Shown one piece after another: positions 33,695-42,717 of a stretch of 63,738 nt of DNA (its first letter is position 1; each line of letters begins with the position of its first letter). Position numbers and translations under genes: made by a program. The notes under the pieces were generated by a model that saw only the letters and a list, made by a program, of their open reading frames with translations, had not been told where the DNA came from and searched no databases. This DNA is from an uncultured Lachnospiraceae bacterium. GTDB lineage: Bacteria; Bacillota; Clostridia; Lachnospirales; Lachnospiraceae. The DNA is taken from the NCBI GenBank assembly GCA_910576895.1, contig CAJTJZ010000010.1, positions 17,009-80,746 on the forward strand, read 5' to 3'.

Positions 33695-36202
33695 ATGGAA
33701 CAATATATTGTGAAAGGAATGTCTTGTGCTGCTTGTAGTGCAAGAGTAGAAAAAGCAGTTTCTAAAGTTTCAGGAGTTACCTCTTGTTCCGTTAGTTTGT
33801 TGACAAATTCTATGGGAGTGGAGGGTACAGCAAATGCTTCTGAGATTATAAAAGCTGTAGAATTAGCTGGATATGGGGCAGCGTTAAAAGGGGAGAAAAA
33901 AGAAGAAGGAAATACAACTACTTATGAAGAGGATATATTAAAAGATAGAGAAACTCCTATCTTAAAAACGCGACTTTATGCTTCTCTTGGTTTTTTGTTA
34001 ATACTAATGTATCTTTCTATGGGACATATGATGTGGAACTTTCCTTTGCCTTCTTTTTTAAGCCATAATCATATTGCTATGGGATTATTGCAGTTATTAT
34101 TAACAATTATTATTATGGTAATTAATCAGAAGTTTTTTATTAGCGGTTTTAAAAGCTTATTTCATGGTGCACCTAATATGGATACCTTAGTGGCACTTGG
34201 TTCTAGTGCAGCATTTATTTATAGTACCTATGCATTGTTTCTTATGACAAATGCCCAGTTAAAGGGTGATACAGAACTTGTGATATCTTATATGCATGAA
34301 TTTTATTTTGAATCGGCTGCTATGATATTGACATTAATTACCGTAGGAAAAATGTTAGAGTCCTATTCCAAAGGAAAAACAACAGATGCATTAAAGGGAT
34401 TAATGAAACTTGCACCAAAAACAGCAACAATTCTAGTAGATAATGTGGAAACAGAAGTTTCTATTGAACAAGTAAAAAAAGGTGATATTTTTATTGTACG
34501 GCCGGGGGAGAATATTCCAGTAGATGGAATTGTATTACATGGAAATAGTGCTGTAAATGAATCTGCTTTAACAGGAGAAAGTATTCCAGTAGATAAGAAG
34601 GAACAGGATAAAGTTTCTGCTGCAACACTAAATCAATCTGGATTTTTAACATGCAAGGCAACACGTATTGGCGAAGATACTACACTTTCGCAGATTATTA
34701 AAATGGTCAGTGATGCGGCAGCAACAAAAGCACCCATTGCAAAGGCAGCAGATAAAGTATCTTTTATTTTTGTTCCAACGGTTATTGCTATTGCTATTAT
34801 TACCGTTATTGTTTGGCTTTTTACAGGGGCAGGAATTGGATTTTCTCTAGCAAGAGGAATTTCTGTTTTAGTAATTAGCTGCCCTTGTGCACTTGGACTT
34901 GCGACTCCTGTAGCCATTATGGTTGGAAATGGTATGGGAGCAAAAAATGGAATTATGTTTAAAACAGCACAGGCATTAGAAGAGGCTGGAAAAACAAAGA
35001 CGATTGCAGTAGATAAAACAGGTACAATTACAAAGGGAGAGCCACAAGTAACAGATTTTCTTCCATCAGAAGGAATCAAAGAAAAAGAACTTTTATTTTA
35101 TGCAAATGCATTGGAAAGAAAAAGTGAACACCCTTTAGCAACTGCAATTCGTTCTTATGCAAAGGAACAAAAAATAGAAGAAGCAGAAGTTTCCGATTTT
35201 AAGGCATTGCCGGGAAATGGACTTTTTGCAATTTATCAAAAAGAAAGATTGTTTGGTGGAAACGCAGAATTTATTCGTCAAGAAATTACATTACCAAAAG
35301 AGTTTGAGGAAAAAGCAAGTAGATTAGCAGAAGAAGGAAAGACACCGTTATTTTTTGGAAAAAGTGATCATTTTCTTGGAATTATTGCAGTAGCAGATAC
35401 AATGAAAGAGGATAGTTCACAGGCAATTAAGGAATTGCAGGATTTAGGGATTCATGTTGTTATGTTGACAGGTGATAATGAACGAACAGCAAATGCAATT
35501 GGAAAACAAGCAGGTGTGGATCATGTCATTGCAGGTGTTCTTCCAGATGGAAAAGAAAGTGTGATTCGATCCCTTTGTGAAGAACGGCAAGGAAATGTTG
35601 CTATGGTAGGAGATGGTATTAATGATGCTCCTGCACTAACAAGAGCAGATATTGGAATTGCCATTGGGGCAGGTACTGATATTGCAATTGATGCTGCTGA
35701 TATTGTATTAATGAATAGCAAATTAAGTCAGATAGTATCTGCAATCCGGTTAAGTCGTGCTGTGCTTAGAAATATTCATGAAAATTTATTTTGGGCATTT
35801 ATTTATAATATTATTGGGATTCCATTGGCAGCAGGTGTTTGGATTCCTATCTTTCATCTAAAATTAAATCCAATGTTTGCTGCTGCTGCCATGAGTTTAT
35901 CAAGTTTTTGTGTTGTTACCAATGCATTGAGATTAAATTTATTCCCAATGCATCATAATAAAAAAGAAGGGAAAGAAAGGAAGGAAATGGATATGAAAAA
36001 GACAATAAAAATTGAAGGAATGATGTGTGGACACTGCGAAGCAAGAGTAAAAAAATGCTTGGAGGCACTTTCAGAAGTAAAAGAGGCTGTTGTTAGTCAT
36101 GAAGCAGGTACTGCAATTGTAACATTAGATGCACAGTTATCAGATGAAGTGTTAAAAAAGACAGTAGAGGATCAAGATTATAAGGTAGTTTCTATTATGT
36201 AA
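33695..36202 (+). CDS. copA: Copper-exporting P1B-type ATPase with N- and C-terminal metal-binding domains
   Basis: 835 residues from ATG 33695 (MEQYIVKGMSCAACSARVEK), with GGGAGG upstream. An N-terminal HMA domain (CAAC), eight membrane segments, TGESIPV actuator loop, SCPCALGLATPVAIMVG metal site, DKTGTITKG phosphorylation site and GDGINDAPAL. Unusually a second HMA domain (MCGHCEARV) is fused at the C-terminus after a Lys/Glu-rich linker; it looks like an attached CopZ chaperone. Exports Cu(I). The SDR gene follows after 12 bases. Confidence 0.94.
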   Translation: MEQYIVKGMSCAACSARVEKAVSKVSGVTSCSVSLLTNSMGVEGTANASEIIKAVELAGYGAALKGEKKEEGNTTTYEEDILKDRETPILKTRLYASLGFLLILMYLSMGHMMWNFPLPSFLSHNHIAMGLLQLLLTIIIMVINQKFFISGFKSLFHGAPNMDTLVALGSSAAFIYSTYALFLMTNAQLKGDTELVISYMHEFYFESAAMILTLITVGKMLESYSKGKTTDALKGLMKLAPKTATILVDNVETEVSIEQVKKGDIFIVRPGENIPVDGIVLHGNSAVNESALTGESIPVDKKEQDKVSAATLNQSGFLTCKATRIGEDTTLSQIIKMVSDAAATKAPIAKAADKVSFIFVPTVIAIAIITVIVWLFTGAGIGFSLARGISVLVISCPCALGLATPVAIMVGNGMGAKNGIMFKTAQALEEAGKTKTIAVDKTGTITKGEPQVTDFLPSEGIKEKELLFYANALERKSEHPLATAIRSYAKEQKIEEAEVSDFKALPGNGLFAIYQKERLFGGNAEFIRQEITLPKEFEEKASRLAEEGKTPLFFGKSDHFLGIIAVADTMKEDSSQAIKELQDLGIHVVMLTGDNERTANAIGKQAGVDHVIAGVLPDGKESVIRSLCEERQGNVAMVGDGINDAPALTRADIGIAIGAGTDIAIDAADIVLMNSKLSQIVSAIRLSRAVLRNIHENLFWAFIYNIIGIPLAAGVWIPIFHLKLNPMFAAAAMSLSSFCVVTNALRLNLFPMHHNKKEGKERKEMDMKKTIKIEGMMCGHCEARVKKCLEALSEVKEAVVSHEAGTAIVTLDAQLSDEVLKKTVEDQDYKVVSIM

Positions 36203-36214
36203 GGGGGAAATGTA

Positions 36215-36976
36215 GTGAATATCTCAGGAATGTTAGAAGGAAAAGTGGCAATTGTCACTGGAGGAACAAGAGGAATTGGATATGAAATTGTAAAAAAATT
36301 TTTAGATGCAGGTGCAAAAGTAGCATTTTTTGGCTCTAAACAAGAAACCGTAGATAAGGCATTAGAACGACTGAAAATAGAACAAAAAAAAGAAACACAG
36401 TTTATAGGACTATATCCAACATTAAGTGATTATAAATCTGTAGAAAATGCAATTTTATCTGTAAAAGAGAAATTTCATCATGTGGATATTCTTGTAAATA
36501 ATGCTGGAATTTCTGCTAGAGACTCCTTATATGATTATAAACCAGAAGATTTTGAAAAGATTATGCAATTAAATGTAAATGCTGTTTTTTATTGTACCAA
36601 GATAGCTGCCATTCTTATGAAAGAACAAGGTGGTGGTTCTATTATTAATATAAGTTCTATGGTAGGTACTTATGGACAGCCTGCTGGATGTGGTTATCCA
36701 ACATCTAAATTTGCGGTAAATGGTTTAACAAAATCACTGGCAAGAGAGCTTGGAAAAGATCAGATTCGTGTAAACGCAGTTGCCCCGGGTGTTACAAGAA
36801 CGGATATGGTAGCGGCACTTCCAGAGGAAATGGTACAAAGACTTGCAGCAACAATTCCATTAGGCAGAGTAGGAGAACCAGAAGAAATTGCGAATGCAGT
36901 GCTTTTTTTAGCAAGCGATCTTGCAAGCTATGTTACAGGAACAATTCTTGCAGTCGATGGAGCAACACAAGTATAA
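36215..36976 (+). CDS. Short-chain dehydrogenase/reductase, FabG-like
   Basis: 253 residues, GTG start with GGGGG upstream. TGGTRGIG is the NAD(P)-binding motif, NNAGISARDS the stabilising Asn motif, S...YPTSK the catalytic Ser-Tyr-Lys set, and SYVTGTILAVDGA the classical FabG-like end. Reduces or oxidises a carbonyl/hydroxyl; whether it is the fatty-acid 3-oxoacyl-ACP reductase is doubtful because no fab genes are near. It sits downstream of copA and ends at a terminator. ATG 36230 is an alternative start. Confidence 0.85.
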   Translation: MNISGMLEGKVAIVTGGTRGIGYEIVKKFLDAGAKVAFFGSKQETVDKALERLKIEQKKETQFIGLYPTLSDYKSVENAILSVKEKFHHVDILVNNAGISARDSLYDYKPEDFEKIMQLNVNAVFYCTKIAAILMKEQGGGSIINISSMVGTYGQPAGCGYPTSKFAVNGLTKSLARELGKDQIRVNAVAPGVTRTDMVAALPEEMVQRLAATIPLGRVGEPEEIANAVLFLASDLASYVTGTILAVDGATQV

Positions 36977-36989
36977 TATATTCGTAGTC

Positions 36990-37027
36990 AAAAAAAGTCA
37001 GGTTTGTTTTGCAGGCCTGATTTTTTT
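36990..37027 (+). terminator. Intrinsic terminator after the SDR gene
   Basis: AAAAAAGTCAGG (36991-37002) pairs with CCTGATTTTTTT (37016-37027). It separates the copper operon from the cadC-type operon. Confidence 0.85.
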
Positions 37028-37048
37028 GATCATAAATATAAAAAGTAC

Positions 37049-37102
37049 TTGCAATAGAAGAAGAATTATGATATTATAAACATATGAACAATTATTCATA
37101 TG
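37049..37102 (+). promoter_or_regulatory. Promoter and ArsR/SmtB-type operator
   Basis: TTGCAA (37049-37054), 17-base spacer, TATTAT (37072-37077). Immediately after lies a perfect inverted repeat CATATGAA-caatta-TTCATATG (37081-37102), matching the imperfect ATATGAA-N6-TTCATAT operators of SmtB/CadC/CzrA repressors. It ends just before the ribosome binding site. Confidence 0.9.
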
Positions 37103-37114
37103 AAAGGAGGATAT

Positions 37115-37519
37115 ATGAACGAAAATAAATTACAAGAATCACAATATAAGAAAAAGCATAAAGAGAAACAGGAAGTAGAACAATGCGAAACTTATCAAGT
37201 GCATGAGGATATTGTAAAGGCAGTAAAGGAAAAAATGCCAGAGGAAGATATACTTTGTGACTTAGCAGAGATTTTTAAGGTATTTGGAGATTCTACAAGA
37301 ATTAAAATTTTATATTTATTATTTGAATCAGAAATGTGTGTATGTGATATTGCACATCTTCTTGGGATGAATCAATCAGCAATTTCTCATCAGCTTCGGA
37401 TTTTAAAACAAGCACGTCTTGTAAAAAGCAGAAGAGAAGGAAAATCAGTAATTTATGCGTTAAGTGATGATCATGTTCAAACAATTATTGGTCAGGGTAT
37501 GGAACATGTTTGTGAGTAA
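37115..37519 (+). CDS. ArsR/SmtB family metal-responsive repressor (CadC-like)
   Basis: 134 residues from ATG 37115 (MNENKLQESQYKKKHKEKQE), with AAAGGAGG upstream; the ATG at 37100 is inside the operator. Winged-helix core: FKVFGDSTRIKILYLLFESE, then MCVCDIAHLLGMNQSAISHQ with the alpha3 CVC metal-site pattern of CadC, and RILKQARLVKSRREGKSVIY. A His- and Cys-containing N-terminal arm could supply further ligands. Controls itself, the HMA gene and cadA. Confidence 0.9.
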   Translation: MNENKLQESQYKKKHKEKQEVEQCETYQVHEDIVKAVKEKMPEEDILCDLAEIFKVFGDSTRIKILYLLFESEMCVCDIAHLLGMNQSAISHQLRILKQARLVKSRREGKSVIYALSDDHVQTIIGQGMEHVCE

Positions 37520-37547
37520 AGAAAAAGAAAAGAAAGGAAAGATTATA

Positions 37548-37766
37548 ATGAAGAAAAAATTTAAATTAATTGATTTGGATTGTGCAAATTGTGCTGCAAA
37601 AATGGAGGATAGTATAAAGAAAATTCCGGGTGTTTTGGATGCAAATGTTAGTTTTATGACACAGAAAATGACAATTACTGCAAGAGATGATCAATTTGAT
37701 GAGATTATGAAACAAGTAGTGAGTGTTTGCAAAAAAGTAGAACCAGATTGTCAAATTGTATTATAG
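37548..37766 (+). CDS. Stand-alone heavy-metal-associated (HMA) domain protein
   Basis: 72 residues from ATG 37548 (MKKKFKLIDLDCANCAAKME), with GAAAGG upstream. DCANCAAKME is the metal-binding motif in which the acidic residue before CxxC is typical of Zn/Cd-type P-ATPase domains. The ATPase two genes down lacks such a domain, so this is probably its detached metal-binding domain acting in trans. 29 bases after the repressor gene. Confidence 0.9.
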   Translation: MKKKFKLIDLDCANCAAKMEDSIKKIPGVLDANVSFMTQKMTITARDDQFDEIMKQVVSVCKKVEPDCQIVL

Positions 37767-37792
37767 AAAAGGAAAAGCAAGAATAAAGATTT

Positions 37793-37837
37793 CAGCTTTG
37801 AAAATTTTTTTACTTAAATAAAATTATTTCAAAGCTG
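37793..37837 (+). repeat. Stem-loop between the HMA gene and cadA
   Basis: CAGCTTTGAAA (37793-37803) pairs perfectly over 11 bases with TTTCAAAGCTG (37827-37837); the loop is A/T-rich. It may act as a processing or stability element that sets different levels of the two proteins. Confidence 0.6.
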
Positions 37838-37858
37838 GAAAAGTTAAGAGGTGTCAAT

Positions 37859-39808
37859 ATGGGTGAAAAATTAAATAAAAAGCAAAAAGCAATGTTACTA
37901 CGGATTCTTTCTGCAATGGGTCTTTATCTTATCTTATTTATAATATCAAAATGGAATCTTCTTCCTGTATTAAATATATTTCCAGTTTCTGTTTTTGTAT
38001 TTTTAATTCCTTATGGTGTTGTTGGATGGGATATTGTATATAAAGCATTTCGTAATATTAAAAATGGGCAAGTATTTGATGAAAATTTTTTAATGTTTAT
38101 TGCTACGATTGGTGCATTTCTTGTAGGGGAGTATTTAGAAGCCGTTGCTGTTATGTTATTTTATCAGATAGGAGAATTGTTTCAAAACTATGCTGTTAGT
38201 CGTTCCAGACAATCGATTTCTGCTATGATGGACATTTGTCCAGAATATGCAAATATTGAAATTGATGGAGAACTGAAACAAGTTGATCCCGATGATATAT
38301 TAGTTGATGATATTATTGTAGTAAAGCCCGGAGAGAAAATTCCTTTAGATGGAATAGTTGTTTTTGGGGAATCTATGGTAGATACTTCTGCATTAACAGG
38401 AGAATCTGTACCAAGAAAAGTTTGTGCTGGAACAGAAATTATTAGTGGATGCGTGAATGGAAATGGACTGCTTCGTGTAAAGGTAACAAAGGAATTTGAT
38501 GATTCTACCGTTTCAAAGATTTTAGAGCTTGTAGAAAATGCCAGTTCCAGAAAGGCAAAGACAGAAAATTTTATTACAAGATTTGCAAGATATTATACAC
38601 CAATTGTTGTATTTGCAGCACTTGCACTTGCACTTTTACCACCATTATTTTTTGCACAGCCATGGAATGACTGGATGCTGCGTGCTTGTATTTTTCTTGT
38701 AATTTCCTGTCCATGTGCCTTAGTGATTTCTGTTCCTCTTAGTTTTTTTGGCGGTATTGGTGCAGCATCAAAACAGGGTATTTTAGTAAAAGGAAGTAAT
38801 TATTTAGAAGTATTAGCAGATATGAATACTATTGTATTTGATAAGACAGGAACTTTAACAAAGGGTGAATTTAAAGTAACGGATAGTTTTCCAGCAAAGG
38901 GAATCGATCAGGGTGAGCTTTTAGAACTCGCTGCTTTAGCAGAAGGCTATTCCGATCATCCAATTGCACGTTCTATTTGCGAAGCCTATGAACAAGAGAA
39001 AAAGAAGAAACCTTTGGAACTAGAACGAGTAGAAAATACAAAAAACTTTTCAGGACGAGGGATTTGTGCTAATATTGATGGGCAGACAGTATTTGTTGGA
39101 AATGATAAACTTATGAAAGAACAAGGAATTGCTTATCAGGAAGTAAAAAAAGTAGGTACGGTTATCTATCTTGCAAAACAAGGAAAATTTCTTGGAAGTA
39201 TTTTAATTTCTGACACTATAAAACCAGAAGCCGCAAAAACAATTCAGGAATTAAAAAATGCAGGGGTTTCTAAAACTGTTATGTTGACAGGAGATCGAAA
39301 AGAAATTGGAGAAGCAACTGCAAAAGAACTTGGAATAGATCTTGTTTATACAGAACTTCTTCCACAAGATAAAGTAGCAATGGTAGAAAAATTACTAGAA
39401 GGAAGAACAGAAAAGGAAAAGCTTGCTTTTGTTGGTGATGGAATTAATGATGCACCTGTATTATCACGTGCTGATATTGGAATTGCAATGGGAAGTATGG
39501 GAAGTGATGCAGCGATTGAAGCAGCCGATATTGTATTAATGGATGATGATACTTCAAAAATTGCATTTGCAGTTCAGATAGCAAGAAAGACACTACGAAT
39601 TGTAAAAGAAAATATTGTCTTTGCACTTTTTATAAAACTTCTATTTTTAACACTTGGTGCTTTTGGTATGGCAAATATGTGGGAAGCAGTATTTGCAGAT
39701 GTTGGAGTTTCTGTTATTGCGATTTTAAATGCAATGCGAGCCTTATATATAAAAAAACAGCAAACTAATTCTGGAATAGTTGAAAATATGAAAGAAACAG
39801 CTTGTTAA
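37859..39808 (+). CDS. cadA: Zinc/cadmium/lead-type P1B ATPase (CadA/ZntA-like)
   Basis: 649 residues, shorter than full CadA because the N-terminal HMA domain is missing. TGESVPR actuator loop, SCPCALVISVPLSFFGGIGA (CPC with the P1B-2 context), DKTGTLTKGEF phosphorylation site, GDGINDAPVLSRADIGIAMG hinge and a conserved Asp in the last membrane helix region (ADVGVSVIAILNAMR). Exports Zn2+, Cd2+ or Pb2+. GAGGTG precedes the ATG. Confidence 0.93.
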   Translation: MGEKLNKKQKAMLLRILSAMGLYLILFIISKWNLLPVLNIFPVSVFVFLIPYGVVGWDIVYKAFRNIKNGQVFDENFLMFIATIGAFLVGEYLEAVAVMLFYQIGELFQNYAVSRSRQSISAMMDICPEYANIEIDGELKQVDPDDILVDDIIVVKPGEKIPLDGIVVFGESMVDTSALTGESVPRKVCAGTEIISGCVNGNGLLRVKVTKEFDDSTVSKILELVENASSRKAKTENFITRFARYYTPIVVFAALALALLPPLFFAQPWNDWMLRACIFLVISCPCALVISVPLSFFGGIGAASKQGILVKGSNYLEVLADMNTIVFDKTGTLTKGEFKVTDSFPAKGIDQGELLELAALAEGYSDHPIARSICEAYEQEKKKKPLELERVENTKNFSGRGICANIDGQTVFVGNDKLMKEQGIAYQEVKKVGTVIYLAKQGKFLGSILISDTIKPEAAKTIQELKNAGVSKTVMLTGDRKEIGEATAKELGIDLVYTELLPQDKVAMVEKLLEGRTEKEKLAFVGDGINDAPVLSRADIGIAMGSMGSDAAIEAADIVLMDDDTSKIAFAVQIARKTLRIVKENIVFALFIKLLFLTLGAFGMANMWEAVFADVGVSVIAILNAMRALYIKKQQTNSGIVENMKETAC

Positions 39809-39826
39809 AAAAGGAAAAAAAGATTT

Positions 39827-41014
39827 ATGAAAATTTTGATTTATCGCTGGAAAGCTTATAATTATAGGGATTTTATTTTTGCTTTACAAGAAATGGGTCA
39901 TACGATTGATATTTTTTTTTATGATATTAAGGATTTTGATGGTGACTCTAATTTTTCTCTTTTTATGGAAGAACAGTTAGGAAATAAAAAGTATGATATT
40001 GTAATGTCAATTAATTATTTTACTGTGATTTCTAATGTTTGTGAAAAACAAAAGATTCCTTATATTTCATGGAATTGTGATAGTATGTTGATTAGTATGC
40101 ATCATCAGTCTATTTTTAACTCTTGTAATTATATTTTTACTTTTGATTTTGCAGAGGTAAAAAAATTTAAAGCAATGGGAGTAAACCATATTTTTTATCT
40201 GCCATTAGCAGTAGAGATAAAACGTCTGGATAATTTTATAGCAAAAGAGAAAAAAAAGATAGAAATAAATCAACAACATAGAGCAGAACTTGCCTTTGTT
40301 GGAAATTTATATGAAAGAAATCGCTATGACATGATTGAACCTGTGTTGCCAGATTATTTGCGAGGATATTTAGAAGCTTCTTTATGGGCACAGCTTCAAG
40401 TTTCTGGTGGTAATTTATTATCGGAAATGTTGACGGAAGAAATTTTAATACAGATTTCGGAACATTTCCGATTAGAAAAAAGAAAAGAGTCTTTTGCTGA
40501 TTTGAATTTAATTTTTTGTTCTACTGTATTGGGATTTAAAGCAGCAAATCTTGAAAGAGAACAATATTTAAATGCATTATCTCTTTCTCATCAAGTGGAT
40601 TTATATACCGATGGAAAAACAGAACAGTTACCATTTGTACAAAATAAGGGACGGTTAGATTATTGGGAAGAAATGCCGTCTGTTTTTTATCATAGTAAAA
40701 TTAACTTAAATTTTACGATTCCTAATATTTTAGATGGCACGCCATTACGAGTTTTTGATATTTTGGCGTGCCATGGTTTTTGCTTAACAACTTATAGAGA
40801 AGATTTGCTGCGGCATTTTGAAAATGGAAAAGATCTTGTTATTTTTGAGGGAAAAGAAGATTTATTGCAAAAAGTGGATTATTTTTTAGAACATGAAAGG
40901 GAACGGGAAAGAATTGCAGAAAATGGATATCAAAAAGTGAAAAAATATCATACCTATTCAATACGTCTTAGAAAATTATTTGATATTTTAAAAGAATGTG
41001 GAATTATTTCATAG
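39827..41014 (+). CDS. CgeB-like glycosyltransferase
   Basis: 395 residues. The N-terminal half resembles the DUF3880 domain (MKILIYRWKAYNYRDFIFAL, later IPYISWNCDSMLISMHHQSI), and the C-terminal half the glycosyltransferase group 1 domain of CgeB (DGTPLRVFDILACHGFCLTT, HTYSIRLRKLF). Family members occur in spore-crust or surface-glycan gene sets; the donor and acceptor are unknown. 18 bases after cadA, but no functional link is evident. Confidence 0.8.
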   Translation: MKILIYRWKAYNYRDFIFALQEMGHTIDIFFYDIKDFDGDSNFSLFMEEQLGNKKYDIVMSINYFTVISNVCEKQKIPYISWNCDSMLISMHHQSIFNSCNYIFTFDFAEVKKFKAMGVNHIFYLPLAVEIKRLDNFIAKEKKKIEINQQHRAELAFVGNLYERNRYDMIEPVLPDYLRGYLEASLWAQLQVSGGNLLSEMLTEEILIQISEHFRLEKRKESFADLNLIFCSTVLGFKAANLEREQYLNALSLSHQVDLYTDGKTEQLPFVQNKGRLDYWEEMPSVFYHSKINLNFTIPNILDGTPLRVFDILACHGFCLTTYREDLLRHFENGKDLVIFEGKEDLLQKVDYFLEHERERERIAENGYQKVKKYHTYSIRLRKLFDILKECGIIS

Positions 41015-41070
41015 AGAGGAAATGGATTAGAAACAATAAAAAAGTCCTAGAAAAGAAATTGCTCCCTTTC

Positions 41071-41099
41071 TTGATTAAAAAATAAGGCTATGCTATAAT
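41071..41099 (+). promoter_or_regulatory. Promoter of the yaaR-holB-yaaT-trmN6 unit
   Basis: TTGATT (41071-41076), 17-base spacer, TATAAT (41094-41099), 69 bases before the yaaR ATG. Confidence 0.7.
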
Positions 41100-41167
41100 A
41101 AAGAAAATAAAAAATAGAGAAAAAAATTTACAAGGAAAAGACAAGAAAGGGAAACGGAGGACTGGTT

Positions 41168-41620
41168 ATGAATCCATTGGATGTCAAAATGGCACAAATC
41201 CAGCAGTTAAACCAGACAGAAGCAAAAGCATCCGTACAGCCAGAGTCAGACGGATCATTTAAATTTACATTAATTAGCAATATAGAAGAGTCCAGTTTAA
41301 AAGAACGACTGGGTTTTATGATGCAAGATATTATCCAACATGGAGATAAATTGGCAAAGCATATGGATATCCGGGATATGAAGCATTATCGGCAATTAAT
41401 TAAAAATTTTATGAATGAGATTGTCAGCCGATCTCATAAATTTAGCAGAGAGAATTTTCTTGACAGGCGAGGACGACATCGAGTGTATGGTATGATTAAG
41501 TTGATTGATCAAAATCTTGATGAACTAGCAGAGGAACTTTTAAAAGACGAGAAAGATCATATCGCTATTTTAAATAAAATTGATGAAATCAAAGGATTGT
41601 TATTAGATATTTTGGCATAA
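41168..41620 (+). CDS. yaaR: YaaR family (DUF327) protein
   Basis: 150 residues, helical, with the family core ERLGFMMQDIIQHGDKLAKH (about 45-65) and NFMNEIVSRSHKFSRENFLD (about 83-103). The function is unknown; in Bacillus it precedes holB, as here. GGAGG precedes ATG 41168. Confidence 0.88.
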   Translation: MNPLDVKMAQIQQLNQTEAKASVQPESDGSFKFTLISNIEESSLKERLGFMMQDIIQHGDKLAKHMDIRDMKHYRQLIKNFMNEIVSRSHKFSRENFLDRRGRHRVYGMIKLIDQNLDELAEELLKDEKDHIAILNKIDEIKGLLLDILA

Positions 41621-41644
41621 TAGAAATGCTAAGGAGGTGGGCTA

Positions 41645-42682
41645 TTGGGTAAAAATGCAATTGATTTTCAAAATGTAATAGGAAAAGAAGCAATCATAAA
41701 ACATTTAACAACAGCAGTCATACAAAATAATGTAAGCCATGCTTATATTTTTCAGGGAGAAGATGGTTCTGGAAAGCTTTTTGTAGCAAAGATTTTTGCA
41801 AAGGCTTTAGAATGTGAAACAATTCAAAAAGCATTAAAAAATGGGGAAGCCCTTTCTAATATTAACCCTTGTGGAATTTGTGCTTCTTGTAAAAAAGCAG
41901 AAAGTGGAAATCATCCAGATATCCATATTTTAAGTCATGAAAAAGCAAGCATTGGTGTAGATGATATTCGTATTCAAATTAATCAGGATATTCAAATTAA
42001 ACCATATGAGGGAAAGTACAAAATTTATATTATTCCAGATGCGGAGCGTATGACAGAACAGGCAGGAAATGCATTATTAAAAACAATAGAAGAACCGCCG
42101 GGATATGCAATCCTTCTTTTATTAACCGATAATATTTATCGTATGCTTCCAACGATTCAATCACGCTGTGTTCAAATTCCATTTAAGCCAGTAGCACAAA
42201 AACTTGTAAAACAATATTTAATGGAACAGCATCATATACCAGATTATCTTGCTGAGATAAGTGCACGTTTTTCACAGGGAAATATTGGGAGAGCTGTTCG
42301 TTATGCCATTAATGAGGAATTTTTAGAAGTAAAGGAACATATCTTGCATGTCTTGCGATATATTGATGAAATGTCAGTACAGGAAATTATTGCAGCCGTA
42401 AAAAAGATGGCTGCCCATAAAGGAGAAATTAATGATTATATTGATTTAATGCTTTTATGGTATCGAGATGTGTTAATGCTAAAAGTAACAAATAATCCTA
42501 ATTTACTGATTTATAGTCAGGAAATCAAATGGCTTCGAGAGCAGTCAAAAACAAGAAGTTATGAAAATATTGAAACAATTATCGAGGCAATGGAAACAGC
42601 AAAAATGCGGATTCGAGCAAATGTTAATTTTGATACAACAATTGAATTAATGGTATTAAAAATAAAGGATAGCAAACAATAA
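41645..42682 (+). CDS. holB: DNA polymerase III subunit delta'
   Basis: 345 residues from TTG 41645; AAGGAGGTGG lies 5-6 bases upstream and supports this rare start. QNVIGKEAIIKHL, a P-loop-like GEDGSGK, a four-Cys zinc module (CGICASCKKAESGNHPD), and the SRC of QSRCVQIPF are clamp-loader delta' features. Loads the sliding clamp together with tau and delta. Between yaaR and yaaT as in Bacillus. Confidence 0.93.
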   Translation: MGKNAIDFQNVIGKEAIIKHLTTAVIQNNVSHAYIFQGEDGSGKLFVAKIFAKALECETIQKALKNGEALSNINPCGICASCKKAESGNHPDIHILSHEKASIGVDDIRIQINQDIQIKPYEGKYKIYIIPDAERMTEQAGNALLKTIEEPPGYAILLLLTDNIYRMLPTIQSRCVQIPFKPVAQKLVKQYLMEQHHIPDYLAEISARFSQGNIGRAVRYAINEEFLEVKEHILHVLRYIDEMSVQEIIAAVKKMAAHKGEINDYIDLMLLWYRDVLMLKVTNNPNLLIYSQEIKWLREQSKTRSYENIETIIEAMETAKMRIRANVNFDTTIELMVLKIKDSKQ

Positions 42683-42717
42683 ATAATAAGTAGATACAAA
42701 ATTAGAAAGGAAATGAT

